Part shown: positions 17,571-27,170 of the stretch, one piece after another | Layout: every line of letters starts with the position of its first letter | Numbering within the stretch: position 1 is the first letter of the stretch | Source of the DNA: Rahnella aceris | Lineage (GTDB): Bacteria > Pseudomonadota > Gammaproteobacteria > Enterobacterales > Enterobacteriaceae | DNA length: 64,000 bases | NCBI RefSeq assembly: GCF_011684115.1 | Contig: NZ_JAADJV010000004.1 | Span: 248,001 to 312,000 of the forward strand | Direction of reading: 5' to 3' | Position numbers and translations under genes: made by a program | Notes under the pieces: generated by a model | Told to the model about the DNA's origin: nothing | Database searches by the model: none | The model's input: the letters and a program-made list of their open reading frames with translations, nothing else

Positions 17571-18317
17571 GTGAGCGAAGTATCGAAAGAGTCGTTTGCG
17601 AAGCGGAACACGCTGGCAATTTTGTCCGTTCTGCGAGACTTAAAGAAGAACCAGACCCTGGTCATGGTCAGCCATTCCCGCGGACAATTTATCAGTAAAA
17701 TTCTGGACGTTGATGCTGACAACCATCAGTTCCTGTTCGATCTGGGCAGTTCAGATTACGAGAACACTCTGGCCGCTGAAGCCGGCACACTGACGTTTGT
17801 TGCGGAACCGGCCGGTGCCAAGGTTGAGTTTTCCTGCAGCAGAGTCCGCCAGGTCAGCTATGAAGGTTTGCCGACATTTACCTGCGATCTTCCGCCCGTG
17901 TTGTATTTCATTCAGCGCCGTGAGTATTTCCGCGTGAGTGTACCGCGGATGTCGGATTTCCGTTGCAGCGGAATATTGCCTGATTCCTCTGAGTTTGCTT
18001 ATCGCGTGCGTGATATCTCACTTGGCGGGCTGGGGCTGGAGATTGAAGGGGCTACACCGCCGGAAATCACCAGCGGGTCAATGCTGAAAGATTCGCTGAT
18101 TCAGCTAGCGGAGCTGGGAACCTTTACATTAGATCTGCAGTATCTCGGCGCGATGGTGCGTAAATCGGTGAGCAATAAAGGCGAAACCGTGACGTCGCAG
18201 CGGCTGAGTTTTAAGTTTCCGAATTTATCACCCGCGCAGGAACGCGACCTGCAACGGGCGATTTTTGAGCTGGAAAAACAGCAGCATATGAAAGCGAAGC
18301 GTTTCCAGCACGATTAA
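17571..18317 (+). CDS. ycgR: YcgR, PilZ flagellar brake protein
   Basis: The 248-residue product (E. coli YcgR 244) starts at GTG (17571) with AGGTG 6 bases upstream; longer frames would run through the FliA promoter. Residues 1-110 are the YcgR N domain. The PilZ domain follows, with the c-di-GMP-binding RxxxR-type motif in QRREYFRVSVPR and the (D/N)xSxxG motif in RDISLGGLGLEIEG. When bound to c-di-GMP, YcgR contacts the flagellar motor and slows or biases rotation. It converges with the SDR gene, with only a 3-base gap between stops. Confidence 0.93.
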   Translation: MSEVSKESFAKRNTLAILSVLRDLKKNQTLVMVSHSRGQFISKILDVDADNHQFLFDLGSSDYENTLAAEAGTLTFVAEPAGAKVEFSCSRVRQVSYEGLPTFTCDLPPVLYFIQRREYFRVSVPRMSDFRCSGILPDSSEFAYRVRDISLGGLGLEIEGATPPEITSGSMLKDSLIQLAELGTFTLDLQYLGAMVRKSVSNKGETVTSQRLSFKFPNLSPAQERDLQRAIFELEKQQHMKAKRFQHD

Positions 18318-18320
18318 CGT

Positions 18321-19079
18321 TTAGATAAACATACCGCCTGAGGCCTCAACGCGCTGGGCGGTCATCCAGCCCGCTTCATCACTGAGCATCAGCGCCACCA
18401 TATCACCGATATCATCCGGCAAACCGGCGCGGCCCAGCGCAGTATTGCTGGCAACCAGTCTGTTCACATCCGGATTATCGCGCACCATACCCCCACTGAA
18501 ATCCGTTTCAATTGCGCCAGGAGCCAGCACATTGGCGGTAATCCCGCGTGCGCCGAGTTCTTTCGCCTGATAGCGGGTCAGCACTTCGATGCCCCCTTTC
18601 ATCATGGCGTAAGCCGATGAGCCCGGCAGAGCAAAACGCGCCAGCCCGCTGGAGATATTCAGGATGCGGCCACCGTCGGCCATCAGCGGCAACAGTTTTT
18701 GCGTCAGGAAGAACGGCCCTTTCAGATGGACATTCATCATCAGATCAAACTGTTCTTCGGTAGTATCGGCAAAAGACTGATGTAAACCTACCCCGGCATT
18801 GTTGATCAGAAAATCAAAAGTATCGCGCTGCCAGACCTGTTGCAGTTGCGCTTTTACCTGCACAACAAAGCCATCAAAACTGCCGGACTCACCGGTATTG
18901 AGCTGCAACGCAACGGCCTTTCCACCCTGTGCTTCGACAGAAATCACCACTTCCTGTGCCGCAGCGGCCTGATTGTGGTAAGTCAGAATCACGTCAACGC
19001 CCTTTTTTGCCAGCTTTTCAATGGCATTCTTACCTAAACCACGGCTTCCGCCGGTCACTATTGCGATTTTACGGTTCAT
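18321..19079 (-). CDS. Short-chain dehydrogenase/reductase
   Basis: These 252 residues are counted from the ATG at 19079, which has GAGGT at correct spacing; an ATG four codons earlier is also possible. The NAD(P)-binding motif TGGSRGLG is near residue 9, NNAG near 90, and the catalytic Ser (LNISSGLA) and YxxxK (SAYAMMKGG, where K follows three residues after Y) are present. The product is a cytoplasmic classical SDR; the substrate cannot be told. A LysR gene is divergent, 126 bases away, and probably regulates it. Confidence 0.88.
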   Translation of the reverse strand: MNRKIAIVTGGSRGLGKNAIEKLAKKGVDVILTYHNQAAAAQEVVISVEAQGGKAVALQLNTGESGSFDGFVVQVKAQLQQVWQRDTFDFLINNAGVGLHQSFADTTEEQFDLMMNVHLKGPFFLTQKLLPLMADGGRILNISSGLARFALPGSSAYAMMKGGIEVLTRYQAKELGARGITANVLAPGAIETDFSGGMVRDNPDVNRLVASNTALGRAGLPDDIGDMVALMLSDEAGWMTAQRVEASGGMFI

Positions 19080-19205
19080 ATCTGACCTCATTGGCTTTTT
19101 GTACCTTCTGCATCGGATGAAACACAGCCTATTGGATTACCGCAGAGTGATAAATGAGCCATAATGATTTTCACTGTCTCATTCTCAACAACAATCAGGC
19201 AAATT

Positions 19206-20105
19206 GTGGATAAAATTCAATCAATGCAGGTGTTTGTGCGCGTCGCTGAACTGAGTAATTTTACCCGCGCGGCTGAAAGCCTGGGATTGCCCAAAGGCAG
19301 TGTGTCGCGGCTGGTGCAGCAACTGGAAACGCGGATGTCGGCACGTTTGCTGCACCGTTCAACGCGCCGCGTACAACTGACACAGGACGGACAGGTGTTT
19401 TATCAGCGCTGCAAAGAGTTGCTGGCCAGCATGGATGAACTGGAATCGATGTTTCAGTCGAATCCGGCCAGTGTCAGCGGACGTTTGCGGGTTGATATGA
19501 CCACCGGTATGGCGACGCATCTGGTGTTACCGCGTCTGGCGGAGTTTCTTAACCGTTATCCGGCGCTGGAAATTGAACTGAGCTGCACTGATCACCGCGT
19601 GGATGTGGTGCGGGAAGGGTTTGACTGTGTGATCCGCTCCGGCACCCTTAAAGATTCCGGGCTGATTGCGCGTCCGCTGGGGCATCTCAGCATGGTTAAC
19701 TGCGCCAGCCCCGGTTATCTGCGCCGCTACGGCACGCCGGATCACCCTGACCAGCTGGCACAACACGCCATGGTGCATTATGAACAAATCCTCGGCAGCC
19801 ATACGTCGGCCTTTGAATATCTCGACGGCAAACAGGTGAAAACGGTCAAAAGCGGCGGCGCGGTGACGGTTAACAGCACCGAAACCTACGTCAGCGCCTG
19901 TATCAACGGCCTGGGCATCATTCAGGTTCCGCTGATTGGTGTACGCGACGCGCTGGCGGGTGGTCAGCTGGTCAGTATTTTGCCGCAGTTCCGTGCACCG
20001 CCAATGCCGGTGACGCTGGTTTATCCCCATCGTCTGAATCTGTCACGCCGCGTTAAAGTGTTTATGGACTGGCTGACCGATATCACCCAAACGTTCATTG
20101 CCTGA
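19206..20105 (+). CDS. LysR-family regulator divergent from the SDR gene
   Basis: The protein has 299 residues from a GTG start (VDKIQSMQVFVRVAELSNFTRAAESLG), which fits the usual LysR beginning; an upstream ATG at 19164 would add 14 unusual residues. The helix-turn-helix (about residues 17-45: FTRAAESLGLPKGSVSRLV) is followed by a substrate-binding domain. It belongs to the large DhcR/AaeR-like subgroup often found divergent from SDR genes, so the SDR is the likely target. The inducer is unknown. Confidence 0.88.
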   Translation: MDKIQSMQVFVRVAELSNFTRAAESLGLPKGSVSRLVQQLETRMSARLLHRSTRRVQLTQDGQVFYQRCKELLASMDELESMFQSNPASVSGRLRVDMTTGMATHLVLPRLAEFLNRYPALEIELSCTDHRVDVVREGFDCVIRSGTLKDSGLIARPLGHLSMVNCASPGYLRRYGTPDHPDQLAQHAMVHYEQILGSHTSAFEYLDGKQVKTVKSGGAVTVNSTETYVSACINGLGIIQVPLIGVRDALAGGQLVSILPQFRAPPMPVTLVYPHRLNLSRRVKVFMDWLTDITQTFIA

Positions 20106-20189
20106 GCTTTCAGACGCCTCTGGCTTAGCCCTCACCGCTCAGGCGTCTATACTTAAGGCCGGATGAATTTTTAAGGACAACATGGATCA

Positions 20190-21314
20190 ATGCCCATCAT
20201 TTCAAAACAAGAACCGGCCACACAGGAAAAACCGACCCCGCTGATCAACATCAAAACCGGCAATCAGACGGTGGATAAAAACATCGGCAGATTTTCACGA
20301 CTCGTGGAATACGTGCAGTCCTGGGGCTGGGTGGCACATTTGCTGCGTGCCACGGAACGCTTTAACGATCGCCTTGGCAGCCAGTTTGGCGCGGCCATCA
20401 CCTATTTCTCCTTTCTGTCGCTGATCCCGATTCTGATGGTGTCCTTCGCTGCGGTCGGTTTTGTGCTGGCCTCAAATCCTGATTTGCTGGCAGAACTGAT
20501 CAACCGAATCGTCAACAGCATCAGCGACCCGAATCTGGCGAATACGCTGAAAAGCACGGTAAATACTGCCATCCAGCAGCGTACTGCCGTGGGGTTATCC
20601 GGTTTGCTGATTGCGCTTTACTCCGGCGTGAGCTGGATGGGGAATTTGCGCGAGGCGATCCGTGCCCAGTCGCGCGATGTCTGGGAGCGTAATCCGCAGG
20701 ATCAGGAGAAAATTTACCGCCGCTATATTCGCGATTTTATTTCCCTGACCGGGCTGGTGCTGGCGCTGATTATCACGCTGTCGCTGACGTCGATTGCCGG
20801 TGCCGCGCAAAAAACCATTGTCGATGCGCTGGGTCTGGGTGGCATTGACTGGCTCCGCCCGGTGATGACCAGTATCACGCTGGTGATTTCCATTGCCGCT
20901 AACTATTTGCTGTTCCTGTGGATTTTCTGGATGTTGCCGCGCCACAAACCACGCAAAAAAGCGCTGCTGCGCGGGACGTTGCTGGCGGCGATGGGTTTTG
21001 AGGTGATTAAATTCGTGATGACCATGACACTGCCGAAGCTGGCGACCTCACCTTCCGGCGCAGCCTTTGGTTCAGTGATCGGCCTGATGGCTTTCTTCTA
21101 TTTCTTCGCCCGCCTGACGTTGTTTGTCGCCGCGTGGATAGCGACGGCGAAATACAAAGATGACCCGCCGATGCCGGATCCGAAGCAAAAAGCCGCCAAA
21201 CACGCGAAAAATGCCACGGAAAACGACAGTGAATACACGCCGGACAACCTCATCGTGCCAGACGAAATGCATATATCCACAGTTAATGCTGAAGATGAAG
21301 TTAAAAAGCAGTGA
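20190..21314 (+). CDS. yhjD: YhjD, YihY/BrkB-family inner-membrane protein
   Basis: The protein has 374 residues (E. coli YhjD 337). The core from LLRATERFNDRLGSQFGAAITYFSFLSLIPILMVSFAA is almost the same as E. coli YhjD. There are six predicted membrane helices and a longer, charged C-terminal tail (from about residue 325). YhjD has been linked genetically to lipopolysaccharide/lipid IVA export bypass, but its activity is not settled. The start has AAGGA 15 bases upstream; a closer ATG at 20182 is out of frame. yhjE follows as in E. coli. Confidence 0.9.
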   Translation: MPIISKQEPATQEKPTPLINIKTGNQTVDKNIGRFSRLVEYVQSWGWVAHLLRATERFNDRLGSQFGAAITYFSFLSLIPILMVSFAAVGFVLASNPDLLAELINRIVNSISDPNLANTLKSTVNTAIQQRTAVGLSGLLIALYSGVSWMGNLREAIRAQSRDVWERNPQDQEKIYRRYIRDFISLTGLVLALIITLSLTSIAGAAQKTIVDALGLGGIDWLRPVMTSITLVISIAANYLLFLWIFWMLPRHKPRKKALLRGTLLAAMGFEVIKFVMTMTLPKLATSPSGAAFGSVIGLMAFFYFFARLTLFVAAWIATAKYKDDPPMPDPKQKAAKHAKNATENDSEYTPDNLIVPDEMHISTVNAEDEVKKQ

Positions 21315-21601
21315 ATAATGCTAAGTCAGGCATGGCGCCGCCGTGAAAACCAGAATAACTGACTGAGAGCCGTACTTTTATTTTGCGGTTTTGCAGTCAG
21401 TTGCTCTGCCTTTTACCCATTCGCCAAACTTATGACTGGCGAAATCCTGCCCTGATAAAATAATCCCCCGATCCGGCTTTAAACGCCTTTTTTCGCGGCT
21501 TCCGCTGCGTTGAAATACCGCCGCGCTCTGCATAAGATGCCTTTTCGATATACATTTATTTACATTAGATCCCTCCCACTCATTACAAATAAGAAACACT
21601 T
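21315..21601. other. yhjD-yhjE intergenic region
   Basis: These 287 bases precede the yhjE start. A minus-strand ORF covers much of them but lacks a convincing ribosome-binding site and family resemblance. AT-rich sequence near 21545-21600 probably holds the yhjE promoter. Confidence 0.35.
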
Positions 21602-22923
21602 ATGCAAGCCACTATCACTCCAGAATTAGAAGCTGACGCGCAATTGGTGAGTCAGAACTCCCGCAGCAAAGTCATCGTGGCATCGCTTATCGGTACGGCC
21701 ATTGAATTCTTCGACTTTTATATCTATGCCACTGCTGCGGTGATTGTTTTCCCGCACATTTTCTTCCCGCAGGGTGACCCGACGGCGGCCACGCTACAGT
21801 CTCTCGCGACCTTTGCCATCGCCTTTGTCGCCAGGCCGATCGGTTCCGCGCTGTTCGGCCACTTCGGCGACCGCGTCGGACGTAAAGTCACGCTGGTGGC
21901 CTCTTTGCTGACGATGGGCGTGTCTACCGTGGTGATCGGCCTGCTGCCGACCTACGCAACCATTGGCGTTTTCGCACCGATGCTGCTGGCGCTGGCGCGT
22001 TTTGGTCAGGGTCTGGGCCTTGGCGGTGAATGGGGCGGCGCGGCGCTGCTCGCCACCGAGAACGCACCGGCGAAGAAACGCGCCCTGTACGGTTCTTTCC
22101 CGCAGCTTGGCGCACCGATTGGCTTCTTCTTCGCGAACGGCATGTTCCTGCTGCTGTCGTGGCTGCTGACCGACGAACAGTTTATTTCCTGGGGCTGGCG
22201 TGTGCCGTTCCTGCTTTCTGCGGTACTGGTGATCGTCGGTCTGTATGTGCGCGTTTCCCTGCACGAAACACCGGTATTTGCCAAAATTGCCAAAGCCGGT
22301 AAACAGGTGAAAGTGCCAATCGGCACGCTGTTCACTAAATATAAAAAGGCGACGATTCTCGGCACCTTTATCATGGTTGCGACTTACACGCTGTTCTACA
22401 TCATGACCGTGTATTCACTGGGTTACGGCACTGCCGCAAAGCCGGTCGGGCTGGGCATTCCGCGCAATGAATTCCTGTTGATGCTGATGATCGGCGTGGT
22501 CGGTTTCGGCGTGATGGTGCCGGTTGCCGGTCAGCTGGCGGATAAGTTTGGCCGTCGCAAACCATGATTTGTATTACGCTGCTGATGATCGTCTTCGCCC
22601 TGTGTTTCCCGACCATTCTGGGTGCCGGTTCACAGGCGCTGGTGATGGTATTCCTGCTGTGTGGTTTCATGGTGATGGGGCTGACTTTCGGTCCGATGGG
22701 TGCGCTGCTGCCGGAGCTGTTCCCGACAGAAGTTCGCTATACCGGCGCGTCCTTCTCCTATAATGTGTCTTCGATACTGGGCGCATCTGTCGCGCCGTAC
22801 ATCGCCACCTGGCTGGCAACCCATTACGGGTTGTTCTATGTGGGCGTTTATCTGGCCTCAATGGCAACGCTGACGCTGATCGCGCTGCTGCTGTCCAAAG
22901 AAACCGCCCATCAGTCATTGTAA
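21602..22923 (+). pseudogene. yhjE: yhjE MFS transporter split by a one-base frameshift
   Basis: Two adjacent frames together equal the 440 residues of E. coli YhjE, a metabolite:proton symporter of the major facilitator superfamily. Part 1 (21602-22567, 321 residues) starts MQATITPELE and carries the hallmark loop FGDRVGRKVT. It ends at TGA right after ADKFGRRKP, the second Gly-Arg-Arg-Lys loop. Part 2 (22564-22923, 119 residues) begins MICITLL exactly where the next helix should start, and contains FGPMGALLPELFPTEVRYTGASFSYN. Restoring one base near 22556-22563 joins the two with no other loss. This is a recent inactivation or a sequencing error; the rest shows no decay. Confidence 0.88.
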
Positions 22924-22982
22924 CTGACCCGGATACCGTGCCCGGTTTGCGCCCGGCACGGTGCCTTCTGCGAAGGTCTCTT

Positions 22983-23753
22983 ATGCGCTTGCGTCGATTT
23001 ATCCTGCCTGTTCTGATCCTGCTTATCCTTATTACTGCGGCCTTTTGGTATTTCTGGCCACACACCTCCAATCCCAACGCTCTGTGGAACATCATCAGCA
23101 AGAAATGCGTGCCGAATCAGCAAAGCACGGGCAAACCTGAGCCCTGCGCGCAGGTCGATGAACAACAGGGTTTTGTGGTGCTGAAAGATCTGAACGGCCC
23201 GCTGCAATATTTGCTGATGCCGACCGCGCGGATCACCGGTATGGAAAGCCCTGCGTTGCTGGAACCGTCAACGCCAAACTTTTTCAGCCAGGCATGGAAT
23301 GCGCGGCATTTTATGGCGGATAAATACGGTAAACCGATTGATGACAGCAATGTCTCGCTGGCGATTAACTCGCAATACGGACGGTCGCAGAATCAGCTGC
23401 ACATCCACATCTCCTGTCTTTTGCCACAGGTAAAAACCACGTTGAGCAAAGATGGCGGGCAGATGGGATATAACTGGCAGGAACTGCCGGATAAGCTGCT
23501 CGGACACACCTATCTGGCGCGTAAAGTGACGCAGGCTGAGCTGAATGAGAAAGGCGCTTTCCGGCTTCTGGCCGAAGGTGTGCCTGAAGCCGATAAAAAG
23601 ATGGGACATTTCGGCATGGCGATGGTCAGCCTGCCGGGCGGCGATTTCCTGCTGCTCGCCAGCGAGCGTGACCTACTCAAACTCAATAACGCCTCCACCG
23701 AAGAAATCCAGGACCACAAATGTGCGGTACTGGATCCGGTGCCTCAGCCTTAA
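22983..23753 (+). CDS. cdh: CDP-diacylglycerol pyrophosphatase
   Basis: The protein has 256 residues (E. coli Cdh 251), counted from the ATG at 22983 with GAAGG upstream. A membrane anchor (about 5-22) precedes a periplasmic catalytic domain. The block QNQLHIHISCL is the HIT-like His motif of the enzyme, and NARHFMADKYG is also conserved. It hydrolyses CDP-diacylglycerol to phosphatidate and CMP. In E. coli cdh lies elsewhere (near pfkA), so its place between yhjE and yhjG is lineage-specific. Confidence 0.93.
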   Translation: MRLRRFILPVLILLILITAAFWYFWPHTSNPNALWNIISKKCVPNQQSTGKPEPCAQVDEQQGFVVLKDLNGPLQYLLMPTARITGMESPALLEPSTPNFFSQAWNARHFMADKYGKPIDDSNVSLAINSQYGRSQNQLHIHISCLLPQVKTTLSKDGGQMGYNWQELPDKLLGHTYLARKVTQAELNEKGAFRLLAEGVPEADKKMGHFGMAMVSLPGGDFLLLASERDLLKLNNASTEEIQDHKCAVLDPVPQP

Positions 23754-23796
23754 AGCCCCCTTCCGGCCTTCCCCTTCGCAGGGGGAGGCGTTAATC
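23753..23796. repeat. Single unit of the GC-rich palindromic repeat family
   Basis: The sequence CCCCTTCGCAGGGGGAGG and its flank match one arm of the repeats at 28523-28650 and 56502-56720. It lies between the convergent genes cdh and yhjG and may double as a terminator. Confidence 0.6.
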
Positions 23797-23804
23797 CAAC
23801 ACGA

Positions 23805-25859
23805 TTACTTCTGTTTCATCTGCTGCAAGATCGGGCCGCACTGGTTTTCTTCATTATCACTTGGAGAGATCAACGCCAGCAGCGCGGCAGCCGGGGCAAC
23901 GACAGCGCCAAGCGCGACGGCTGCGGCACCGCGGGCAATCAGCGGCCCTGGTTTCACGCCGGCATCCGGATTTTTATAGGTGCCGCGAACATACAGCGGT
24001 GAACGTAAGGTCAGGATACGCACGCCCTTGCTTTCAGGGTTGATCGACAGATCCAGCCGTTCGGTTGCCATATTGGTGTTGCCGGTAATGTTAATCACCG
24101 CATTCTCAGTATCGAACACAAACAGCCGTGGCGTGACCAGTCCGTTCTTCACATTGACGTTGGCGGCCGCGCAGTTGATCGCCACTTCATCATCGCCGAA
24201 CAGTTTACTCACCACGTAATTACCGACATTCAGCCCTGCCAGTTCCATCAGGCCACGGCTGATCACGCCATCGTTAATAAGGATTTTCATATCACCGTTG
24301 CTGGTACCGAGCAGCGCTGCGACCGAATTCCCGGTGCCGGTCAGCGTGGCGTCACCGTTCAGGTCGCCCAGACTGCGCTCCATTGACTGTACGTTTGGCA
24401 GCAATTGCTTGAGCTTCAGTTTGCGGGCATGGATATCGGCGCGCGCCTGCATCGGCGATTTGTCACCTTCGAGGCGGATGGTGGAATTCAGATTACCGCC
24501 AGCCAGACCGAAACGCAGCGGGTCGAGCAGGATCTCGCCGTCGGTCAGTTTCAGGTGAGTACTCAAATCGCTCAGCGGCAGGGATTTACCATGCTCGATA
24601 CGTTTGGCGCTGAATTTCACATCAGCGTCCATTACCCGCCAGCTTTTGGTATCGAATTTCTCCACCGGCAATACTTTGTCGGCAGGCTGCCGGGTAGTTT
24701 CACCACGTTTGGCTTTGTCCTGGTTAGAATCGGCACCAATCAGCGGAGCCAGATCAGCAAAGCGCAGCTGTTTTGAAACTACCTCACCGGTCAGTTTAGG
24801 TCGCGGTTTAACGGCCTGATAAGTCAGTGAGCCGTGAATATCGCTGTCGCCGATTTCACCGTTAAAGTTCTGATAACGGTAAATTGCGCCGTCTTTATCA
24901 TGCAACGTCGCCGATAAATGCCCGTCGGTGGAATACGGTGGCGTTTGCGGCAGCAGCACGCCGGTCAGGCCATACAAGTCAGACAGCGTCTGGCCGGAGA
25001 ATTTCAGACGTAAATCCAGCCCCCCGAGATTCATCGGATCCTGCAATGTCCCCGCGACGGCCACCCGCGTATTCCCGGAACGGACATCTGCCTGTAACGG
25101 GAACAGCACATCCGGGTCTTTCAGCGCCAGCATGCCACCGATTTTGCCGCTGCCGGAAAGCGATTCACCGTTGTATTTGCCGTCAACTTTCCAGCCAAAC
25201 ACATAAGGCGGGGTTTTGGTTTTCGGTGCATCTTTCTTATCACCGACCACTTCCGTGAACGGCAGCGGTTTGCCCAGCGGATCAATCACGGCGCGGAAAT
25301 CAGCTTTCAGTTTCGCGTCTTTATAGTCAATTTGCCCGCGATCAAACACGATATCATTGAGCGTGAATGACCAGGCAGACGGCGGCTGCGCCGGATCCTG
25401 CGTATCGCTGTTGGCGAGATTGAACGTCCAGTTATTTTTGCCATTATCCAGACGCAGCAATGAAGCATCAGGCTGTTTCAGCCAGATGCGCGGGATCAGC
25501 ACTTCTTTATGCAGTAAGGCGAGTGGCGCAATGCTGGCGTCAACGCGGGCGAGTTTCACCATCTGCGCGTCTTTTTCGCCGGTTTGCACATCGGAAGGGT
25601 TACCGAGCACGATATCTTCAGCATGAATGTGCGGCCACGGCACCCACGCGCGCCACCCCGCTTCGTCTTTCTGACGCGACCAGTCCACGCCTAAATCACC
25701 GCGGATCGCGAATGCGCGGTTCAGTTCGGTGCTGACTTTTTGATTGATGGTCGGTTTGAGGCGGTTCCAGTCGAATGTCGCAATGAAAATCACGACAGCA
25801 ATCAACACAATGATAATCACACCCACAACCCAGGAAATCACTTTACCTGTGCGTGTCAT
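23805..25859 (-). CDS. yhjG: YhjG, AsmA-family protein
   Basis: This 684-residue protein (E. coli YhjG 691) has an N-terminal membrane anchor at about 9-29, followed by FDWNRLKPTINQKVSTELNRAFAIRGDLGVDW, the AsmA start. The rest is a long periplasmic beta-rich groove domain. AsmA-like proteins are implicated in moving phospholipids between the inner and outer membranes; YhjG is the least studied of the E. coli set. The C-terminal segment (from about 640) is rich in Ala and hydrophobic. It converges with cdh. Confidence 0.92.
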   Translation of the reverse strand: MTRTGKVISWVVGVIIIVLIAVVIFIATFDWNRLKPTINQKVSTELNRAFAIRGDLGVDWSRQKDEAGWRAWVPWPHIHAEDIVLGNPSDVQTGEKDAQMVKLARVDASIAPLALLHKEVLIPRIWLKQPDASLLRLDNGKNNWTFNLANSDTQDPAQPPSAWSFTLNDIVFDRGQIDYKDAKLKADFRAVIDPLGKPLPFTEVVGDKKDAPKTKTPPYVFGWKVDGKYNGESLSGSGKIGGMLALKDPDVLFPLQADVRSGNTRVAVAGTLQDPMNLGGLDLRLKFSGQTLSDLYGLTGVLLPQTPPYSTDGHLSATLHDKDGAIYRYQNFNGEIGDSDIHGSLTYQAVKPRPKLTGEVVSKQLRFADLAPLIGADSNQDKAKRGETTRQPADKVLPVEKFDTKSWRVMDADVKFSAKRIEHGKSLPLSDLSTHLKLTDGEILLDPLRFGLAGGNLNSTIRLEGDKSPMQARADIHARKLKLKQLLPNVQSMERSLGDLNGDATLTGTGNSVAALLGTSNGDMKILINDGVISRGLMELAGLNVGNYVVSKLFGDDEVAINCAAANVNVKNGLVTPRLFVFDTENAVINITGNTNMATERLDLSINPESKGVRILTLRSPLYVRGTYKNPDAGVKPGPLIARGAAAVALGAVVAPAAALLALISPSDNEENQCGPILQQMKQK

Positions 25860-26070
25860 AAATCTGTTCCTTTCAGACAGTTAACCAATCCCAAGTTTTA
25901 ACCATAGTAGAATTCTCAACAGCTTGCAGGAAGGGGCATTCGTGAAGGGGGCATATCAGGCAGGAAGTCGGAAGGTAATGCTTTTTAAATCAGTGAAATG
26001 AAAATGCATCACACCACAACGAGTCACCAGCAACTTTGAGAGTTTGCCTCAGCAGGTCAGGCGTGATCCA

Positions 26071-26847
26071 TTATCCTTTGAAATGTATGGGCAGATTATC
26101 CAGATTGTCGAAAATGGTGGGACGCGCCAGATAATAGCCTTGTGCCGCCAGCGCATCAGAATTGCAGACCATCGCCCATTCAGAGGCCGTTTCAACGCCT
26201 TCAATAATCACGCCTTTGCTATAGCGGTTCATCAGCGTCACCAGCGTGTAAAACAGCCGCGACCCCTCTTCACTCTGGCCAAGCAAAATAAACAGATCGC
26301 GGGCGATTTTGATGTATTCGTAATGCCAGGTGGTGAAGGAAGAGAAGTTAGCGATACCCTGACCAAAGTCATCGAGCCACAACCGGTCAGATTGCTCGAT
26401 TTGCGACAGCGGGATACTCAGCGCATTTTCGGCGCTTTCAACCAGTTCAAAACGGACATACGGCATCGCGCTGATTTGCGCGCGCAGCGCCGAATCAGAT
26501 TGCAGCATTTCCAGTACCTGACCATCTACGTTAATCGACGCCAGTAATTCGTTTTCAATGAACAGATGCTGCCAGCGCTGCAACAGGTCGAGCTGCTCCT
26601 GCACGATTTGCAAACGTTTGCCCACAGCGATCGCGACAAAATATTCTTCCGGCGAAATGAATTTGTGCGGGCTCGCAGGGTGAAAAATCCCTGTCAGCAA
26701 TTCAATTCCCAACAGCTTTCCTGTGGTGCGATAAATAGGCTGAAAACGGTACACTCTCTGACACTGACGCCAGTAAGACTGTGCTTTTACGCGCTCTATG
26801 GCGGTAAAAGAAGGCGTAATCAGCCCTAACATCATCTTAGTTATCAT
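26071..26847 (-). CDS. pdeH: PdeH (YhjH), EAL-domain c-di-GMP phosphodiesterase
   Basis: This single EAL domain of 258 residues (E. coli PdeH 255) has no sensory domain. Motifs: IELLTG (the ELL variant of EAL, as in E. coli PdeH), ASINVDG, RFELVES, LDDFGQGIANFS, YIKIARDLF, and VIIEGVETASEW. These include the metal-binding Glu, Asn and Asp residues. PdeH lowers c-di-GMP in motile cells and keeps YcgR unliganded. A consensus FliA promoter lies 164 bases upstream on the same strand. Confidence 0.93.
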   Translation of the reverse strand: MITKMMLGLITPSFTAIERVKAQSYWRQCQRVYRFQPIYRTTGKLLGIELLTGIFHPASPHKFISPEEYFVAIAVGKRLQIVQEQLDLLQRWQHLFIENELLASINVDGQVLEMLQSDSALRAQISAMPYVRFELVESAENALSIPLSQIEQSDRLWLDDFGQGIANFSSFTTWHYEYIKIARDLFILLGQSEEGSRLFYTLVTLMNRYSKGVIIEGVETASEWAMVCNSDALAAQGYYLARPTIFDNLDNLPIHFKG

Positions 26848-27170
26848 ATTTTTCTGCCGTCATGAATAAGAATCAGATAATCAGGGGGACATGCGGCAAC
26901 ATGTGTCGCGTGACTACAATGTGATTCATGTCAACAGCGTGTGTTCGCAGAACACTGTGTTTCATGGAGGCAAAGTAGCCCGGTTTCCTGGCTTTCTTTA
27001 GTAGAGTTATCTATCGGCGCTGCGCGGGGAAACTTTAATCACTCGATATAACCTTACAATCTGTGCGCCTAAATCAGCCAAAAATCCGGGCTGGAAGTTC
27101 TTTTACACAGGCTCTACAGTGGAAGCACTGAATATTTTATTGACGCCTCATTCACAAGCCGGAGAAAAAA
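26848..27170. other. Divergent intergenic region pdeH / tautomerase gene
   Basis: These 323 bases hold the pdeH leader, its FliA promoter (27011-27037), and the promoter region of the plus-strand tautomerase gene. No RNA gene or repeat was seen. Confidence 0.5.
27011..27037 (-). promoter_or_regulatory. Sigma-28 (FliA) promoter of pdeH
   Basis: On the minus strand TAAAGTTT-N11-GCCGATAG fits the class 3 flagellar promoter, with one difference at the last base. The spacing is exact. It reads towards pdeH. Confidence 0.88.

Noticed and set aside
21378..21599. A 73-codon minus-strand frame upstream of yhjE
   Set aside because: It overlaps the probable yhjE promoter, and I see no ribosome-binding site or domain; it cannot be excluded fully.
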